Origin: Tubiluchus corallicola
Lineage: Eukaryota; Priapulida; Priapulimorpha; Priapulimorphida; Tubiluchidae
DNA: 64,000 bases
Reading direction: 5' to 3'
Assembly (NCBI GenBank): GCA_030141605.1
Contig: JAQGDQ010000001.1
Location: 1,894,501-1,958,500, forward strand
Shown here piece after piece: positions 39,486 to 52,349 of this stretch; within the stretch, counting starts at the first letter, position 1; every line of letters begins with the position of its first letter. The translations under genes were made by a program, and so were the position numbers. A model generated the notes under the pieces. That model did not search any database, was not told the origin of the DNA, and worked only from the letters and a program-made list of their open reading frames with translations.

Positions 39486-39741
39486 ATTGAAAAGTGGCTT
39501 CAAAAAGATCTACCATCTCTCTCCCTTTGATTAGCTTATTTGGCTCCATCTATCGATCAAACATTTAAACTAGCATGTAACAAACGGTTGTTTCGGTTAA
39601 GGAGCTGCAGGCGGATTGAAAAGTGGCTTCAAAAAGATCTAGCATCTCTCTCCTGATTAGCTAATTTGGCTCCATCTGTCGATCGAACATTTAAACTAGC
39701 ATGTAACAAACGGTTGCTTCGGTTAAAGAGCTGCAGACGGA
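39486..39741 (+). repeat. Tandem duplication, two ~128-bp units
   Basis: Unit 1 is 39486-39615 and unit 2 is 39616-39741. They are about 90 percent identical, both beginning 'ttgaaaagtggcttcaaaaa' and containing 'aactagcatgtaacaaacgg'. Confidence 0.9.
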
Positions 39742-40540
<799 letters not shown>

Positions 40541-40975
40541 TACTTTTCTATTCACAATTTCTTAAACCTGTTTATGGTAAAGTGCGAAAAGGAAACTTAT
40601 TTTTTATTGTTAAATAATTTGTCGCGTGGCGCAGAAAAAAAGCGCAGAAATTTATTGCAATGGCACGAGAAGCAAACGCTGTGCAAAGTGGAAATTTCAC
40701 AGCAAGATACTACACAACTCATTTGCTTTCAGTTTTGAAACTTGCGAGTTTATAGTTTAGAGAGTTTTTAAGTTATGACCAAAAAACTTTTGCATGTTAA
40801 AAATTTAAGCATCGGAACAAAGTCAGCTAATCATCAAATAGAATAATTTGTCCACGTCGACCTATTTAAAGCACTCACATGCAGGGCATTAAAAAATCAA
40901 CCTTTTTATATAATCGCCTTTACCACAGAAAATAAGGTAACAATAAAGATTTGTTGCCAAGAAAAGACAGAACTT

Positions 40976-41278
40976 GTGAAACCTGTGAACTACGGTATCC
41001 AAAATTCCCAAAGAAAGTTGCACGATGGCCGCACGGAGGAGCTTGATTTAAAAGAACTAAAGGCAAAAATTGTTGCGCGCTGGGATCAAATACTCCTTAA
41101 AGAAGCTAGAAACTGCCTGAGGAAAAGCCTTCTAGTTTGCAGTGAAAATGGTGGACATATAGAGCACTTCCCTGTAAATTTTAACAATAGTGACAAGCAC
41201 ATTTTTTCCGACCCTTATTTTTCATTTGTTGCACTAAACGTTCTGTATCTTTGGAAAAAGGTTACGAAAACGAGCTAA
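40976..41278 (+). pseudogene. Fragment resembling the C-terminus of a Tc1/mariner-type transposase
   Basis: An open frame without an ATG start encodes 'SQRKLHDGRTEELDLKELKA', then KIVARWDQI and SENGGHIEHF. This order (basic linker, LKxxI, W..I, and a terminal GGHxEH) is what I know from the end of Tc1/mariner and IS630-like transposases. The catalytic DDE part is not present upstream, so only a tail survives. The assignment is by remembered motif pattern. Confidence 0.4.
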
Positions 41279-41847
41279 AATTTTTGGTGTTTGCACACAA
41301 ATGTTTGTGACAACAGTGTGATAATTTTCATGCGATTCCATTATTTTTTCTTATAATGTCGCGATCAAAACCTCGGTACATTTTGTGCGCTATCTAATAT
41401 AAATGGCCAAATAATTTAACCGCTGAAAAACATTTACCTATAAAGATAACTTTCACAACAGTTTTTTTATAGACATACTTAACAAGTAACTGTACACGTA
41501 ATTGCAACTATACAATATAACTATTCTGACAATATAAAATGGCTTCAATATAATAATGAATGCGCCACAAACAGTTTAATAGAGACAAACGTATGACATC
41601 AATTTCTGAAGATTTTATCGAAGGACTGTCTTACCGACATCTCGACATGAAATCAAGAGCGATCCGGTAAATAAAAGTCTTGAACTATGATAATGAAAAT
41701 AATGGTATTATAGTAGCTGGTTTACTACTAATTAAAGTAAGAGAGCAGGCAATCCATTAATTATATGGGAGTTCTATCAAGAGGAGATAATAACTCCATG
41801 ACATATGAATGGCATGAGAACGAAATAGCAAGGAGTAGTTTTTTTTA
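41279..41847. other. Intergenic sequence, no gene seen
   Basis: AT-rich with no recognised feature. Confidence 0.4.
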
Positions 41848-41911
41848 GCCGTGGTTTGAACCCGGGATTTCATGTTGATAAGAAAGAACTCCTGCCTATT
41901 GAGCCATCACT
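41848..41911 (-). other. tRNA-like sequence (tRNA pseudogene or SINE head)
   Basis: On the minus strand an A-box-like TGGCTCAATAGG (41895-41906) is followed about 30 nt later by a B-box-like GGGTTCAAACC (about 41852-41862). The T arm nearly pairs, with one mismatch, but no 7-bp acceptor stem can be formed. It is therefore not a working tRNA. The internal pol III promoter layout suggests a tRNA pseudogene or the start of a tRNA-derived SINE. Confidence 0.4.
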
Positions 41912-43377
41912 GAGGATACCGTAAGGACAAAACGCTTTTGGTGGCTCTGACCTTGTTAGCGCTTTTAATCGGTTAAAGCATTAAAAACGCAGAGAGAATA
42001 AATGAAGAAGGCGTATTTCACTTAATGTGCATTTATTAGGATTAGGACTACTTCAAAAATTGAAATTGGTAAAACGGGCTAATGTTGTACAATTTACTTA
42101 ACAAAAACTTAAAAAGTAGTAAAGATATTGTTTTTCTCTCACTTTACTAATGAAAGATGGAAAAACAGCATCTGTACTACGTACTTTGTTATTTTTGGTA
42201 AAGCTGGACGCTGATTGTCCGACATTGGCAGTGTGCGATATTTAATTTAGCCCGTACGAATTTGATGATAATTTTCCAATATTTTTATGAAAACAATGTC
42301 CCTTGGACTATTTTAGCAAATTATAATTATCCATAATTACACCTTAGTATTAAATTTAAAGTTTGCAAATTACGTTTGAACGGCTAACAAGACAATGTCG
42401 ACAGCACGCAGCACGTCGTACACAATATAATAATGTCGACTGCACACAGCACACAATATAATAATTAATGATAAAATCTAATCGCTCTATCTAAATTCAA
42501 TTGATAAAAGATATTTACTTCTGTGGCAACAGGTCTCAAATTGCCATGTTTGCTGGTAAGCTCTCATGAATGAGCAATTTGCTTTAGCGCTAGCAGAAGA
42601 TTAGCCATAATTTGTGTTGCAAACGATTTTAATTAAAAAAAGTCGCACATGCCGACAGTGACGCGGTCTAGCTGAGGAATGTTTCTAATATGGTAAGGTA
42701 GTTTAGAGCAACAGCTGCCCTGATTGGTTCCTTAGTATCAGAACACTCGACACATGGCAAGCTCATAGTAAACTTAGTGAAAACGTAGTGCGGTTGAACC
42801 AAAGACCAAGCTGTCCACTTTCTAAAAGAACGTGTACAATTTACTCACACTCAGAAGAAAATAATAAAATGGTAAGTGAATAAATTGGAAGCAAGCATGC
42901 TTGGCACATGGCACTTTCCATCATTTATTTGTATTTAAATTTTGTTTGTTGCTGTCAGTATTTTCTTCACTAGTCCTCTTTAATTATTTTCACTTTTTGT
43001 AGTTTTCCAGTGAAGAACGGGATATATTTTTTTGCCGTGTGAGTAATGCATTAAATCGTTTGCAGTATATAATTACATTAAGGGCCAGTAATGATCAAGA
43101 ATATGCATGCATTAACGGCATCGATTTCGCGGGTGCGTATCATGAGGATTAGATTAAAAGATAAACAATACTTTAGGTGCTCAGTCATATTTCATCAAAA
43201 TTAAAGTTATTAAGTTTTATACAAGTGACGTTGTGCATAATACGCATTTGTACAGCGATCTCATCTTGTGCAGATGTATATACAGAATTTTTTTGAATAT
43301 AATGTTATAAAATAGTAACGCGAGCGACTCCCATTGTGTATGGGCTGCCATTCAACGACTTCCATTTCTCAGCTTAC
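41912..43377. other. Intergenic sequence, no gene seen
   Basis: AT-rich with no recognised feature apart from short direct repeats near 42395-42465 ('aatgtcgac.gca'). Confidence 0.4.
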
Positions 43378-44436
43378 TCAAGTAACTTCATCGAAGGAAA
43401 TATTCTTTGCTATTAAGGTATTAATCTCCGCTGGTACATTCATGACACTTTGGTAGTCGTTTGAACTGATAGAAGCGGGGATGGTTGCATTTCCACACCA
43501 AGCACCCAGATTTGACAAAGATAAACAAGTTTTCATACACTCTTGGTTCATAACGTGTCCCGAATCCACAGCATGTTTATGGTTGTTATTCTGTTAGATA
43601 TTTTGAATTGTTTCGTTTCAAACTGCGAAATCCATTTTGTAGATTAGATATAAACCGTTTTGCTCCAGTGGGAACGTAGTTCCTCAATATAAAATTCTGC
43701 ATCACTATCCATTTCATCTCTGAACCCACTGTCAGCAACTCAGATGACGGTTCCTCCAAGGATGGATCTCCAAACTAGATCTTTTTCCACCTTTTTGCAG
43801 ACTCTGCATATCTTCTAGGAAAGTATTTGGAAGGGAGTATCTTCGTGATGCTGTCTGATTCACAAACTTCCCTGCTGCAAACTCTTTATGGACAAATGGA
43901 TTGGCATCTAGCAGTTTGAACATATCATATCACAAATGTGCACTTGTACATGGGTACTGGCAAAAATACGACTTGGAGGAATTTAGTGAGGCAGTTTAGT
44001 TAGTGTTCCTTGAAATCTTCTGCCCTGATGCTCTGATAGGCCCGAAAATGATTACCTCCATTTTGGGCAGGTGCTCCTGCATTTGGATCTTGAGTTACTC
44101 GCCCTGATCTCGGATCTTAGTAACTCGGATCTTGAGTTATTTAATATCAATCATCAAAGCTCCTTAAAATCAGTACTTGCCTCACAATCACATGCCGTAG
44201 TGGTATAAACTGTCTGACTCTTCTTATTTTTGTTACATTAGCGGCAGACAAGAAAGATCGGCTGTGTCAGCTTGTTCACTTACAGTTGTCAACCCACTGC
44301 CTTTGAGCAAACGACCAGGCACTCTTAAAGCAGGTTTTTGAATGTGTAGTGAACCCATTACAAAACCCGTTTCCGGCCACTTCAATTGAATCTGCTCGAC
44401 CAGTGCAAAGAGTGGTTGATTATAACTATAGTACAT
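43378..44436 (-). pseudogene. Broken copy of a multicopy metazoan gene of unknown function
   Basis: Three separated minus-strand frames appear to be pieces of one protein. The first, 44436-44233, has YNQPLFALVEQIQLKWPE then MGSLHIQKPALR and GSGLTTV. The second, 43923-43732, has NPFVHKEFAAGKFVNQTASR. The third, 43569-43378, has DSGHVMNQECMKTC and LSLSNLG. I recall a large uncharacterised protein family in cnidarians, molluscs and other invertebrates with the matching series 'ALxxQIQxxWPETHG', 'GGLHIEMAAL' and 'EFxxGxFxVQKT'. Stops and gaps break the frame, so this copy is dead. Function is unknown, and the family often behaves like a captured or amplified repeat. Confidence 0.45.
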
Positions 44437-44689
44437 TCTGACTTGAATTTATTGATAGTTTGCGATTGCGATTGCGATACTCGACTCTCTCCACCTATCA
44501 GAGGCGGGCACCTTTATAGGGTGCAAAGTCTATTCTTCTTTAACGTTGATCTTTTAGTTGTCTTTTCCAAGTTTAATGTCTTTATTTGTCTTTTTCCTGT
44601 ATTCCATACATTCGTTCACTAGATTTCTAATTTCTAGCAATCCTTCCTTTTCACTGTTCATTAATACATCTGAGTTCAAATTTTTTTCC

Positions 44690-46150
44690 TTTCTCCATAT
44701 CTGTAGCATCTAAGCATATGTTCAGTAGTGTCATCATCTTCCTCACACACTGGGCATAATAACTGATCCTTAAATTCATTCTTGTAGTTCCCTTTAACTT
44801 TAATCATATTCAGTCTTATTTTCAATATATCTTTAACCTCTTCTGGCTTGCATGTGTCTATGTAATTTTGTCGTTTCCACTCGGTATGCCTTAAAAATCT
44901 TAATTTAGTGCTGCTTCTGCATTTTTCTGCACATTTATTCTTTATACAACATTCAATCTTATTCTTTATTTCTTTCTTTCATTCAGACTTTTTCATGACC
45001 TTCACCCTTTCTTTATTAGCTTTATGGTATATTTTTTGCAGCCTCAACTACTTCATTATACCATGACCTTTTATGTACAGTGTTTATTTGCATTTCGAGT
45101 ACCTCTGATGCTAATCTCTTTGGTTTACTAATCAGTAAATTCCGATAGAACATCAATCTCCTATAATTTACTTTATGTTTTAGAGGCCATATGCCTATTT
45201 CAGTTACTGATCCCCAGTATGGCGTTGATTCACTAAGATTAAATATTGTTTTTAAAGCATTTGCTTGAATCATTTCTAATTTCTCCCAATCAGTTGCTGT
45301 CAAATTTGACCATGTCTCAGAATTATTTAGCACTGCACTCACTGAAAGAAGCTCGTACAGCATTAGTTTTACCCCTATTGAGCAATCTCCCACTTTCAGC
45401 TCACCTTCTATTGTATTGATGTAACTAATTATCATTTTATTTTTCCCGGTTCGTTTTCCCAACATTGTTTCATAACTACATTTTGTATTAATCCATTCTC
45501 CCAAATATTGGTATTCCTCTACTTCCTTAACCTCTCCGTTCCTTAGTGACTCACATAATTCTGGAATCCTTTTCTTTTGTGTCATGTTAGTTCTCATATA
45601 TTGTGTTTTCTGTATATTGAATGATAATCTTTTGGTTCTTTCAATTTCTTGACAGTTTTTAATCATCTGCTTGATTATAGTTTCTTGTCCTATTCCCACA
45701 ATATCGTCAATGAATAATAACATACCCACATGTATATTCCTGCCCATTACAGTCCCTGTTGTCACCATCTCATTAATCCGGTTTATTGCAGCACAACATA
45801 GCAATGGTCCCAGCACTGTTCCCTGTCGGACTATTTCATTTATTTCTATCTGGTCTGTTTTACCCAATGGTGTTTCTATAACTATTTATGCAATTTCGTT
45901 CAGTTTATATATCATAAAAATTTCTCCTGGTGATATGCCCATCCACAATAATTCTGTCAATGCATCTTTCAACCACAACTTATCAAAACACTTTTCTATG
46001 TCACAAAAAAGTATGTACACTTCATTTTTATAAAACCTGTTATACTCTAACATTGCCCTCAAGGTGTACAGATACTTGATACTTAGTTAGAATGGTTCCC
46101 AAATGGGCACTTTAATGGAGTTATTATAAACTTTTGCTAGTCTCACCGGC
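44690..46150 (-). pseudogene. Non-LTR retrotransposon reverse transcriptase fragment
   Basis: The minus-strand translation keeps a CDIEKCFDKLW block (about 45985), a RQGTVLGPLLC block (about 45820), the catalytic FIDDIV (about 45705, where FADD is usual), a YLGEW motif (about 45500) and a long thumb/C-terminal part with SETW near 45320. Frame 45022-45867 is open for 281 codons. Upstream the same frame is cut by TAA at 45886-45888, and a frameshift near 45035 separates it from a C-terminal CPVC...EHMLRC zinc finger at 44706-44755. 'LAKVYNNSI' near 46120 may be the start of the RT domain, with a deletion after it. The element is dead but not old. Confidence 0.8.
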
Positions 46151-46345
46151 TGCAAAATAAATTTAGTTCCTGCTTATTACATTACGCTTAATCAATTTGT
46201 AACGTTAGTCGTCATGTTGAATTTTGGCCGCTTAAATGGATACATTTGAGGTACTTGTCCATAATAAAATATAGTTGCTGCTTATCACAATGATTAATTT
46301 GTTAACATCTAAGCTGCCATCTTGGATTTTGCATGCCATTTTAAA
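46150..46345 (+). repeat. Diverged ~115-bp tandem repeat
   Basis: Two units share 'gtt.ctgcttat.aca', 'ttaattTGTTAAC'-like and 'ATcTTGgATTTTG'-like words. Weak; reported because it abuts the retrotransposon remnant. Confidence 0.35.
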
Positions 46346-49077
46346 TTTTAATATTGGCAATAATGTCTATTTGAAAAAGCGTGTATTAAGCTATAACAGT
46401 GTCAAGTTGCTTGTTTGTGTCGCCTTTTGAACGACTTTTCCACTTTTTTATTTTTCATACGGACCAATCCGGCAAGTTTGAGTTTTATAGTATTTTGCAT
46501 TTTAAGGCTTTGGAGGTACTGCCATTGCAAGTATCAAACCCTTGTGCTGTGATGGATAACATTTGAAACCACCGATGATTATTACCCACAATGAAAATGC
46601 ATATTTAGCTTTTTTTCAAAAAGTCATGTATGGAAAATGGAATAAATTCATACACCGTATTTTTGTTCAACAATCTGTTCCAATAACTTAGCAACAGAGT
46701 CATCATTCAGCTGTTTTAGTTTACTCAGAAGACCACGAAAGTAGTTAGTAATTAATTAGGCAAATGTTGTCACCAATTTGTAAACACCGAATTCTTTGGG
46801 GATTAGCTATCTAATTACGATACCAATTAGTGGTGAAACAAACGCACAATGTTTATCATCAATTCTTTAAACCAACGGTATCTAATAAAAATTTTGCGTA
46901 AGAAGTGCAAAGTTTGTTATCATGGCGTTGCACAAAGTGCACAGTCACTTGTGATTAGGTTTTGGATCAGTTCTAGCGTTTTCAGCATATTTTTTTGTTC
47001 TGGTAAGATCGCCAGATCGGGCTTCAAAAAATAACTTTAGGCTTATGCGAGGAGCTTAGTGACAACTAAGTTCCAAAGATGAACAATCAGCGAAAACGCC
47101 ACAAAAATACGGTCACTGACTCTCCAAAAACATATTGTTAATCTTATTGACAAGAAAAAGCAATTTATACTAATGCTTAGTTAGTGAAGTATACTCTACG
47201 AATATCATTTCTTTTCATTATTTTTTCAAATTTGATGCAGTGTTATCTAGACTTCTTTCAAACGACCTATGGTTAAAATGGATGCGCTTAACGGTCACGC
47301 GGGAGCTTCAATGTTCAAGTTTTATATGGCGTTGCGTTTTCAGGACAAATTTTTTAGTCGTTTGCAAATAAAGGATTTTCTTGCCCTTAAAACTGAATAA
47401 CTACTTCTAATTTTAAAAGTAATTTGCCAATTGCTGAGAAAAGGTGTATCGTTCATTGAAAGTCAAGGACATTGCAACCTGAAATGCTAACTCACATCTT
47501 TTGCGTTCTTATCTGCATATAATAATCTTAAGACGTGTAGCGGAAATTGCATGTTTTATGAGGCCTTCGTAGTGTGCTTGTAAATATTTGCTGCTAATAG
47601 TTGATTAACTACAGATTTACCAGAACTAACGTGTGTCTCAGGGCTTATAAGTTATGAAGCAAACTATAAAGTCTAAGTGAACTAATCCAATATATTTACC
47701 AATTAATAATCGCGCCGGAATGATTTATGACAATGCACGATGAGCGACGCGACTATTATAAATAATTGCATTGTTTTTGCGAAATTTAATAAATACTTTA
47801 TGATGCTCAAATTACAAAACGTATTTAATTGACGCAAATGTTTCTTATTTTTCTTCTGACAGTGAAACTATAAGAGAAGCAACTTCTCAGTTAAAGCATT
47901 CTGGCAGGTATTGGTTTTTATCTTTTCTAACATTATTAATCTCATCCGTTTGTTGTTAGCTAAAGCAGGAAGGTTGACATGTTAACACATTTAGCATTAC
48001 ATTTTTTATTTGTTTTTCTCAGACTACTTTTGTGTCTTTGAAATCTTGCCAACATCTGAAGAATTTATACCGGCGCCAGACTATTTTCACGTTGCATATT
48101 TTCTCTTGCCTACTTTTACTTAGTGGCTGTTAATAATTTTTTCTTGACTGTTTGACGACATTTCGCTTCGTTCTGACACACTAACTGATAGTTATTTTTT
48201 GCTTAGGCATAATTATCCATGAACGCACCAGAGGTTCCACAAATTAGAATGGTGCCATCTTGTGCGTCATAGATCATTTTGAGCACACATAAACATACAC
48301 ACGCACACACACACACACACACGCACATCTAGTTTTTTCAATTTTCAAACATAAATATCTCTTGTTAGTCCTACGTAAGGGAAAAATTATGATCTTGTTT
48401 TTTTTAAATAGGGTGTGATTGTACGTTCAATCTGTTTCGAATAATTTACTCTAAAGCTGCAAGCTAGCATGATAGACATTGAGTTCATATAATACATAGG
48501 TCGGCAGGGCATGTTAAGCCTCGCCTACCTGGCCCAGTCTCAGAACTCTTGCTCAACGACAACAGTTACAATACAAAATCTATAGACAAATCAGAAAAAC
48601 ACGAAGAAGCACGTTTAGTGGCAATTTGTTAACTATTCGAGAAAGTGTTTCACTGTTATATATATATATGCATTTATCAGACTACAAGAAATTATTTGAG
48701 CAAATCATTCCAAAAAATGATTTATTTATTTCACTCAAGAATGTGTCCATTATATGACGATTTTCTGTGAAAGATTAAAGTCTTCTACCAAAATACTAAG
48801 CTTCAATGAAAAAATGTCAGTTAACGCACAAACTTGTTTTAAAATTATAGTTTAATAATTATATTGGAATAAAATTAGTTCCCAATGTTCCCAGTGCCTT
48901 AATATATAAAACTTGTACATGTTTTTTGTGTAAAAGACTAAAGTAAGGAACAACTTGGTTTTAAATAACATGTTACCCCAGCTAAACCTTGTCAAAGGGC
49001 TCATCTCATGTTATCTCTGATCAGGCGGGACGTTTGTCTAAATCTTTTTGGTTTTGAGTAACTTATAATAAATTTAA
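46346..49077. other. Intergenic sequence, no gene seen
   Basis: AT-rich. A short (CA)n run lies at 48295-48325. No coding or structured RNA signal is recognised. Confidence 0.45.
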
Positions 49078-49773
49078 GGCCATTTCACAGTGAGGACGCA
49101 ATTGCTGTCAGATAATCAGAAGATTTTCAAAAAATTTCCCATGTTTCTCGAAATTCTATGCAGCAAGGAAGCTCATTTCACAGTAAAGCCTCGCGGCTTT
49201 TTCCGCGCGTCCAGTTAGCTTTATACTGTATAGCCTCGTTTAAATTACGCTATACTTGCCGTATTTCTCATATACTAAGTACAATGTTAGTCAGTGTTAG
49301 TCAGACTTGTTAGTTTTTTTAGTAAAGTTCTAATATCAACTTCAAAATCTGAAAATATACACATAAACTAAATATATGCATGTATTATTTTCTTTTTCAC
49401 AAATATAGCCATCGATTGCATTAATAATTAATCAATTGCATTAGTAAAACATAAAATCGTCAGCCTGTCAAAAGAGGGATTAACATTTATAATTTTATGC
49501 TGAAATGTGTTAATTGTTGTTCATTAAATAACAAAGAAGTAATTGAATAGTTAAATTTAAGATGGAAGATGCAGTATTTCTACCATGCGGCAAAATTCCT
49601 CACGTGGAAGACGCATAACTTCTAGCTAGCAGCAGAATTTCTCTTGAGGAATTTTGTCGCGCGTCTTCACTGTGTAATACGCATAGAAAATAATGTGTTC
49701 CTTTTTCGCGAGGAATGTGGAAAGAAATTTCTCCTCAGTCATTTTGCTGTGCGTCCTCACTGTGAAACGGGCC
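49078..49773. mobile_element. PIF/Harbinger-like MITE with TAA target-site duplication
   Basis: The left end GGCCATTTCACAGTGAGGAC and the reverse complement of the right end GGCCCGTTTCACAGTGAGGA agree apart from one mismatch and one base indel. Each end is flanked by TAA (49075-49077 and 49774-49776), the 3-bp TWA duplication of the PIF/Harbinger superfamily. Internal inverted relatives of the tip occur at about 49170 and 49665. At 696 bp it encodes no transposase, so it is non-autonomous. Confidence 0.8.
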
Positions 49774-49776
49774 TAA

Positions 49777-51701
49777 CTCTTTCTAATCTTCCCATACGTT
49801 ATATGTCTGCTTCAAAGTACCCCAAGCACAACATTTCATCATCATAATGCCTCTGTTTTACCATGAACCAAATTTTAATTATAGAAATCTTGTATGGTTT
49901 GAAAAAATAATAATAACGATGCATACGTGACTTTCACTCTCGCAGTATATTTCAATACGTTAACCAGCTATGTTTAGATGACTAACCAGTGAGTAGATCA
50001 CTAACCAGTCAGTAGCTTTTGTGCGCTTGACTGGCCATTGCGAGGCTGACCCCGCTGTTTGATTGCGGTTTCCCGACCTGCGCAAACAACCGTTATTATT
50101 ATTGTAACTTTTCTTAAAACTAAATTGTATCTGGCCATAAGAACGTATCGGATATCACAATTGTCATAATTGCTTTTAGGTATTTTTTATGAAAAATACA
50201 CATTTAACCTTTGGTACTGCATTTGTAGTAAAGTAGAGAATCCTCGCAAACAAAAAAGTTCGTTTTCTCTTGTGTTTATGAGATCTTTTGTAGTACACGG
50301 GCTATAATGCAAATGTGCAATGTTAGTTTTTGTTTGTGAGAAAGCAGTAAAATAATACTGATACGACTTTAATATGCTCTTATACGTTTTTATTTTTATA
50401 GTTTATGATAATTTTACATGGCGTGTTCGTTTTCAAGATATCCCACGGTGACTTATGGATAAGCTAAAATTAGTGAGAATGTTTAAATTAAATGTTTCCT
50501 TGTGACTGCACAAAGATTTGATAGCGTTTTGCGCAATATTTTGACTGGATAATCTTTCATTTTGTTTTCACAAGACAATTAATAGTTTTTGATGCAATAA
50601 TTTCGTACATTTCTGGCTTTCACATGTTATAGGTTAGCCTACTTGACTGGCATATTCCCATTTAAAATTTTTACTTCAGATCTCTTCGTACCAATAGCCA
50701 TGCTTTAGTTATTTGGAGTTTTGTGACTAATGCCGCAAACTGCTATTTACTCTTGTAAGCACAGCATAATGATAGGTCATCTGGGTTAAGCCTTTTCCAA
50801 ATTATAGTGATCCTCCGCAAAAGCTTTGGCTCTGCCGCTTTGTGAATCACTTCAACGGAATTTGTAATTGAAACCGCAGACACTTGAGAATAAAGACACG
50901 CTTCCGATTCCTAAATACCTATTTATTTCACGTATTTATTTCGCGTAACAAAAAAAATCGTGTAGGCAATTTGTGAACATAGCGGGTAAGCCTTTAATGC
51001 AAAAGCCAGATAAATTAAATATGCTGCATTATTTCTTCTATGTTATGTAAGAAAGTGACAGCAGAATGTAGCTTCCCGCATCAAAAGACAACGAGTCATC
51101 AGCCCGCACGCCGAAGGCAAACAAGCAATCTTCAGTTGCAAAACATAAAATTGCTAAATCTATAAATAAAGTGAAGTTAGTGTAAGTTCAGAAACATACA
51201 TACAATTAAACATAGACGTTTTAGAGATGGCGCAGGCGTGCAATTTCCGGTGTCTTATTTTTATGAATGAACAATAAGCGCACACATACAAACTCTTCAA
51301 TCTCCAAAACGTCAGTTGCACAATTTAAAATTGCATGTCTGCCCGCTCACACCAGAAAAATTGCATGTCTGCGCGGGGCCTAAAGAACTGAAAATTTTTA
51401 TAGTTGTTTTCTGTACTTGAGTATTAAACTAGATTACGTAGCCTAGAGAAACGGGGCTAGATCGCATTAGTTGGCTTTGGGTAACTAAACCACAATCTGA
51501 AGCACGTGAAATTTACACTCGTACACGTGGAGATTGCTAGGTTTCTGGTATGTCTGTTATGCACTAATTTCTAATTTGCAACTACTGTCTTAGTCTGGGG
51601 GCACGCTGGGTTTCATATATATATATAACAAGGAAACCGGCAGTAACTTAAAGTACTAAGTAACAGTTTCGCATGAATAAGGACATATTTCTTTATTTCA
51701 G
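49777..51701. other. Upstream region of the second EH-like gene
   Basis: No gene is recognised. It ends in 'tctttatttcag' immediately before the ATG at 51702. A TATA-like run at 51617-51629 could serve a first noncoding exon, but this is not demonstrable. Confidence 0.4.
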
Positions 51702-52349
51702 ATGGCGATTTGGTTGTCAACGATGACTATAGCTGTCTGCTTTGCTGGCGTCTACACCTTTGCTCTTATGGACTGTATAGACGAATGCTTTTTATGCCCA
51801 GAAAATGTTAGAAGAGGTAAAAGTCACATGGAGACATGCGCTAACTGGTGCATACTTACTGCTGGAAAAAGTTCTGGTCCAGGATGTAAGGAGATTCGCG
51901 ACAATTGGGTTGCAAACGACATCGCAGAGGTTCCCGTGTCTGAAACAAAGCGAGAGAAGCGATCCTTACTTGCTGCCATTATCAAACGAAGACGGACCAA
52001 GAGACAAATTGCCACGGATGTTGTTGGAGAATTGGAAGTTGTGCCAGATGTTCCCCAGCAAATCGCCGCTGAGGTCATCCCAGAACTGCTGGCAGAATCA
52101 GAAATTTTACCAGAAGCACCAGAAGCAGTCATATACGAGCCTGTCTATTCTGAATCTTATCTGTTTCCTCGACGAAAGAGAGTTGATAGGTTTCGAGCTT
52201 GTCTCAGTCAATGTGTACAATGCGTGTTCTTATATGGCTACGGAACTTATGACGGGGAGAGATGTGCTCACCAGTGTGTTGGCAGTGGTGGGTATAGCGC
52301 AGACACGGAATGTTCAAATGAAAACTTTTATATCTCTTTTAAAAGATAA
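51702..52349 (+). CDS. Eclosion-hormone-like precursor 2, two EH-type domains
   Basis: A 215-residue paralogue of the 12652-13227 product. A signal peptide covers about residues 1-19. Domain A (C25, C29, C32, C46, C50, C62) and domain B (C167, C171, C174, C188, C192, C204) both have C-x3-C-x2-C-x13-C-x3-C-x11-C. MDCIxECFLC, WCILTAGKS and QCVQCVxLYGYGTYDG are shared with precursor 1. Strong basic processing sites lie at KREKR (83-87), KRRRTKR (95-101) and RRKR (157-160), with a C-terminal KR. The linker between the domains is longer than in precursor 1, acidic and Pro/Val-rich. The ATG directly follows a splice acceptor, as in precursor 1. The product is probably a secreted hormone acting on EH-receptor-like proteins; a receptor-like gene converges on it from 5.6 kb away. 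A 226-codon frame overlapping it is a shadow. Confidence 0.85.
   Translation: MAIWLSTMTIAVCFAGVYTFALMDCIDECFLCPENVRRGKSHMETCANWCILTAGKSSGPGCKEIRDNWVANDIAEVPVSETKREKRSLLAAIIKRRRTKRQIATDVVGELEVVPDVPQQIAAEVIPELLAESEILPEAPEAVIYEPVYSESYLFPRRKRVDRFRACLSQCVQCVFLYGYGTYDGERCAHQCVGSGGYSADTECSNENFYISFKR

Noticed and set aside
43378-43569. Cysteine-bearing 63-codon frame that could be a third EH-like peptide
   Set aside because: Its cysteine spacing (C-x3-C-x9-C) does not fit EH, it has no signal peptide, and it fits better as part of the broken gene at 43378-44436.
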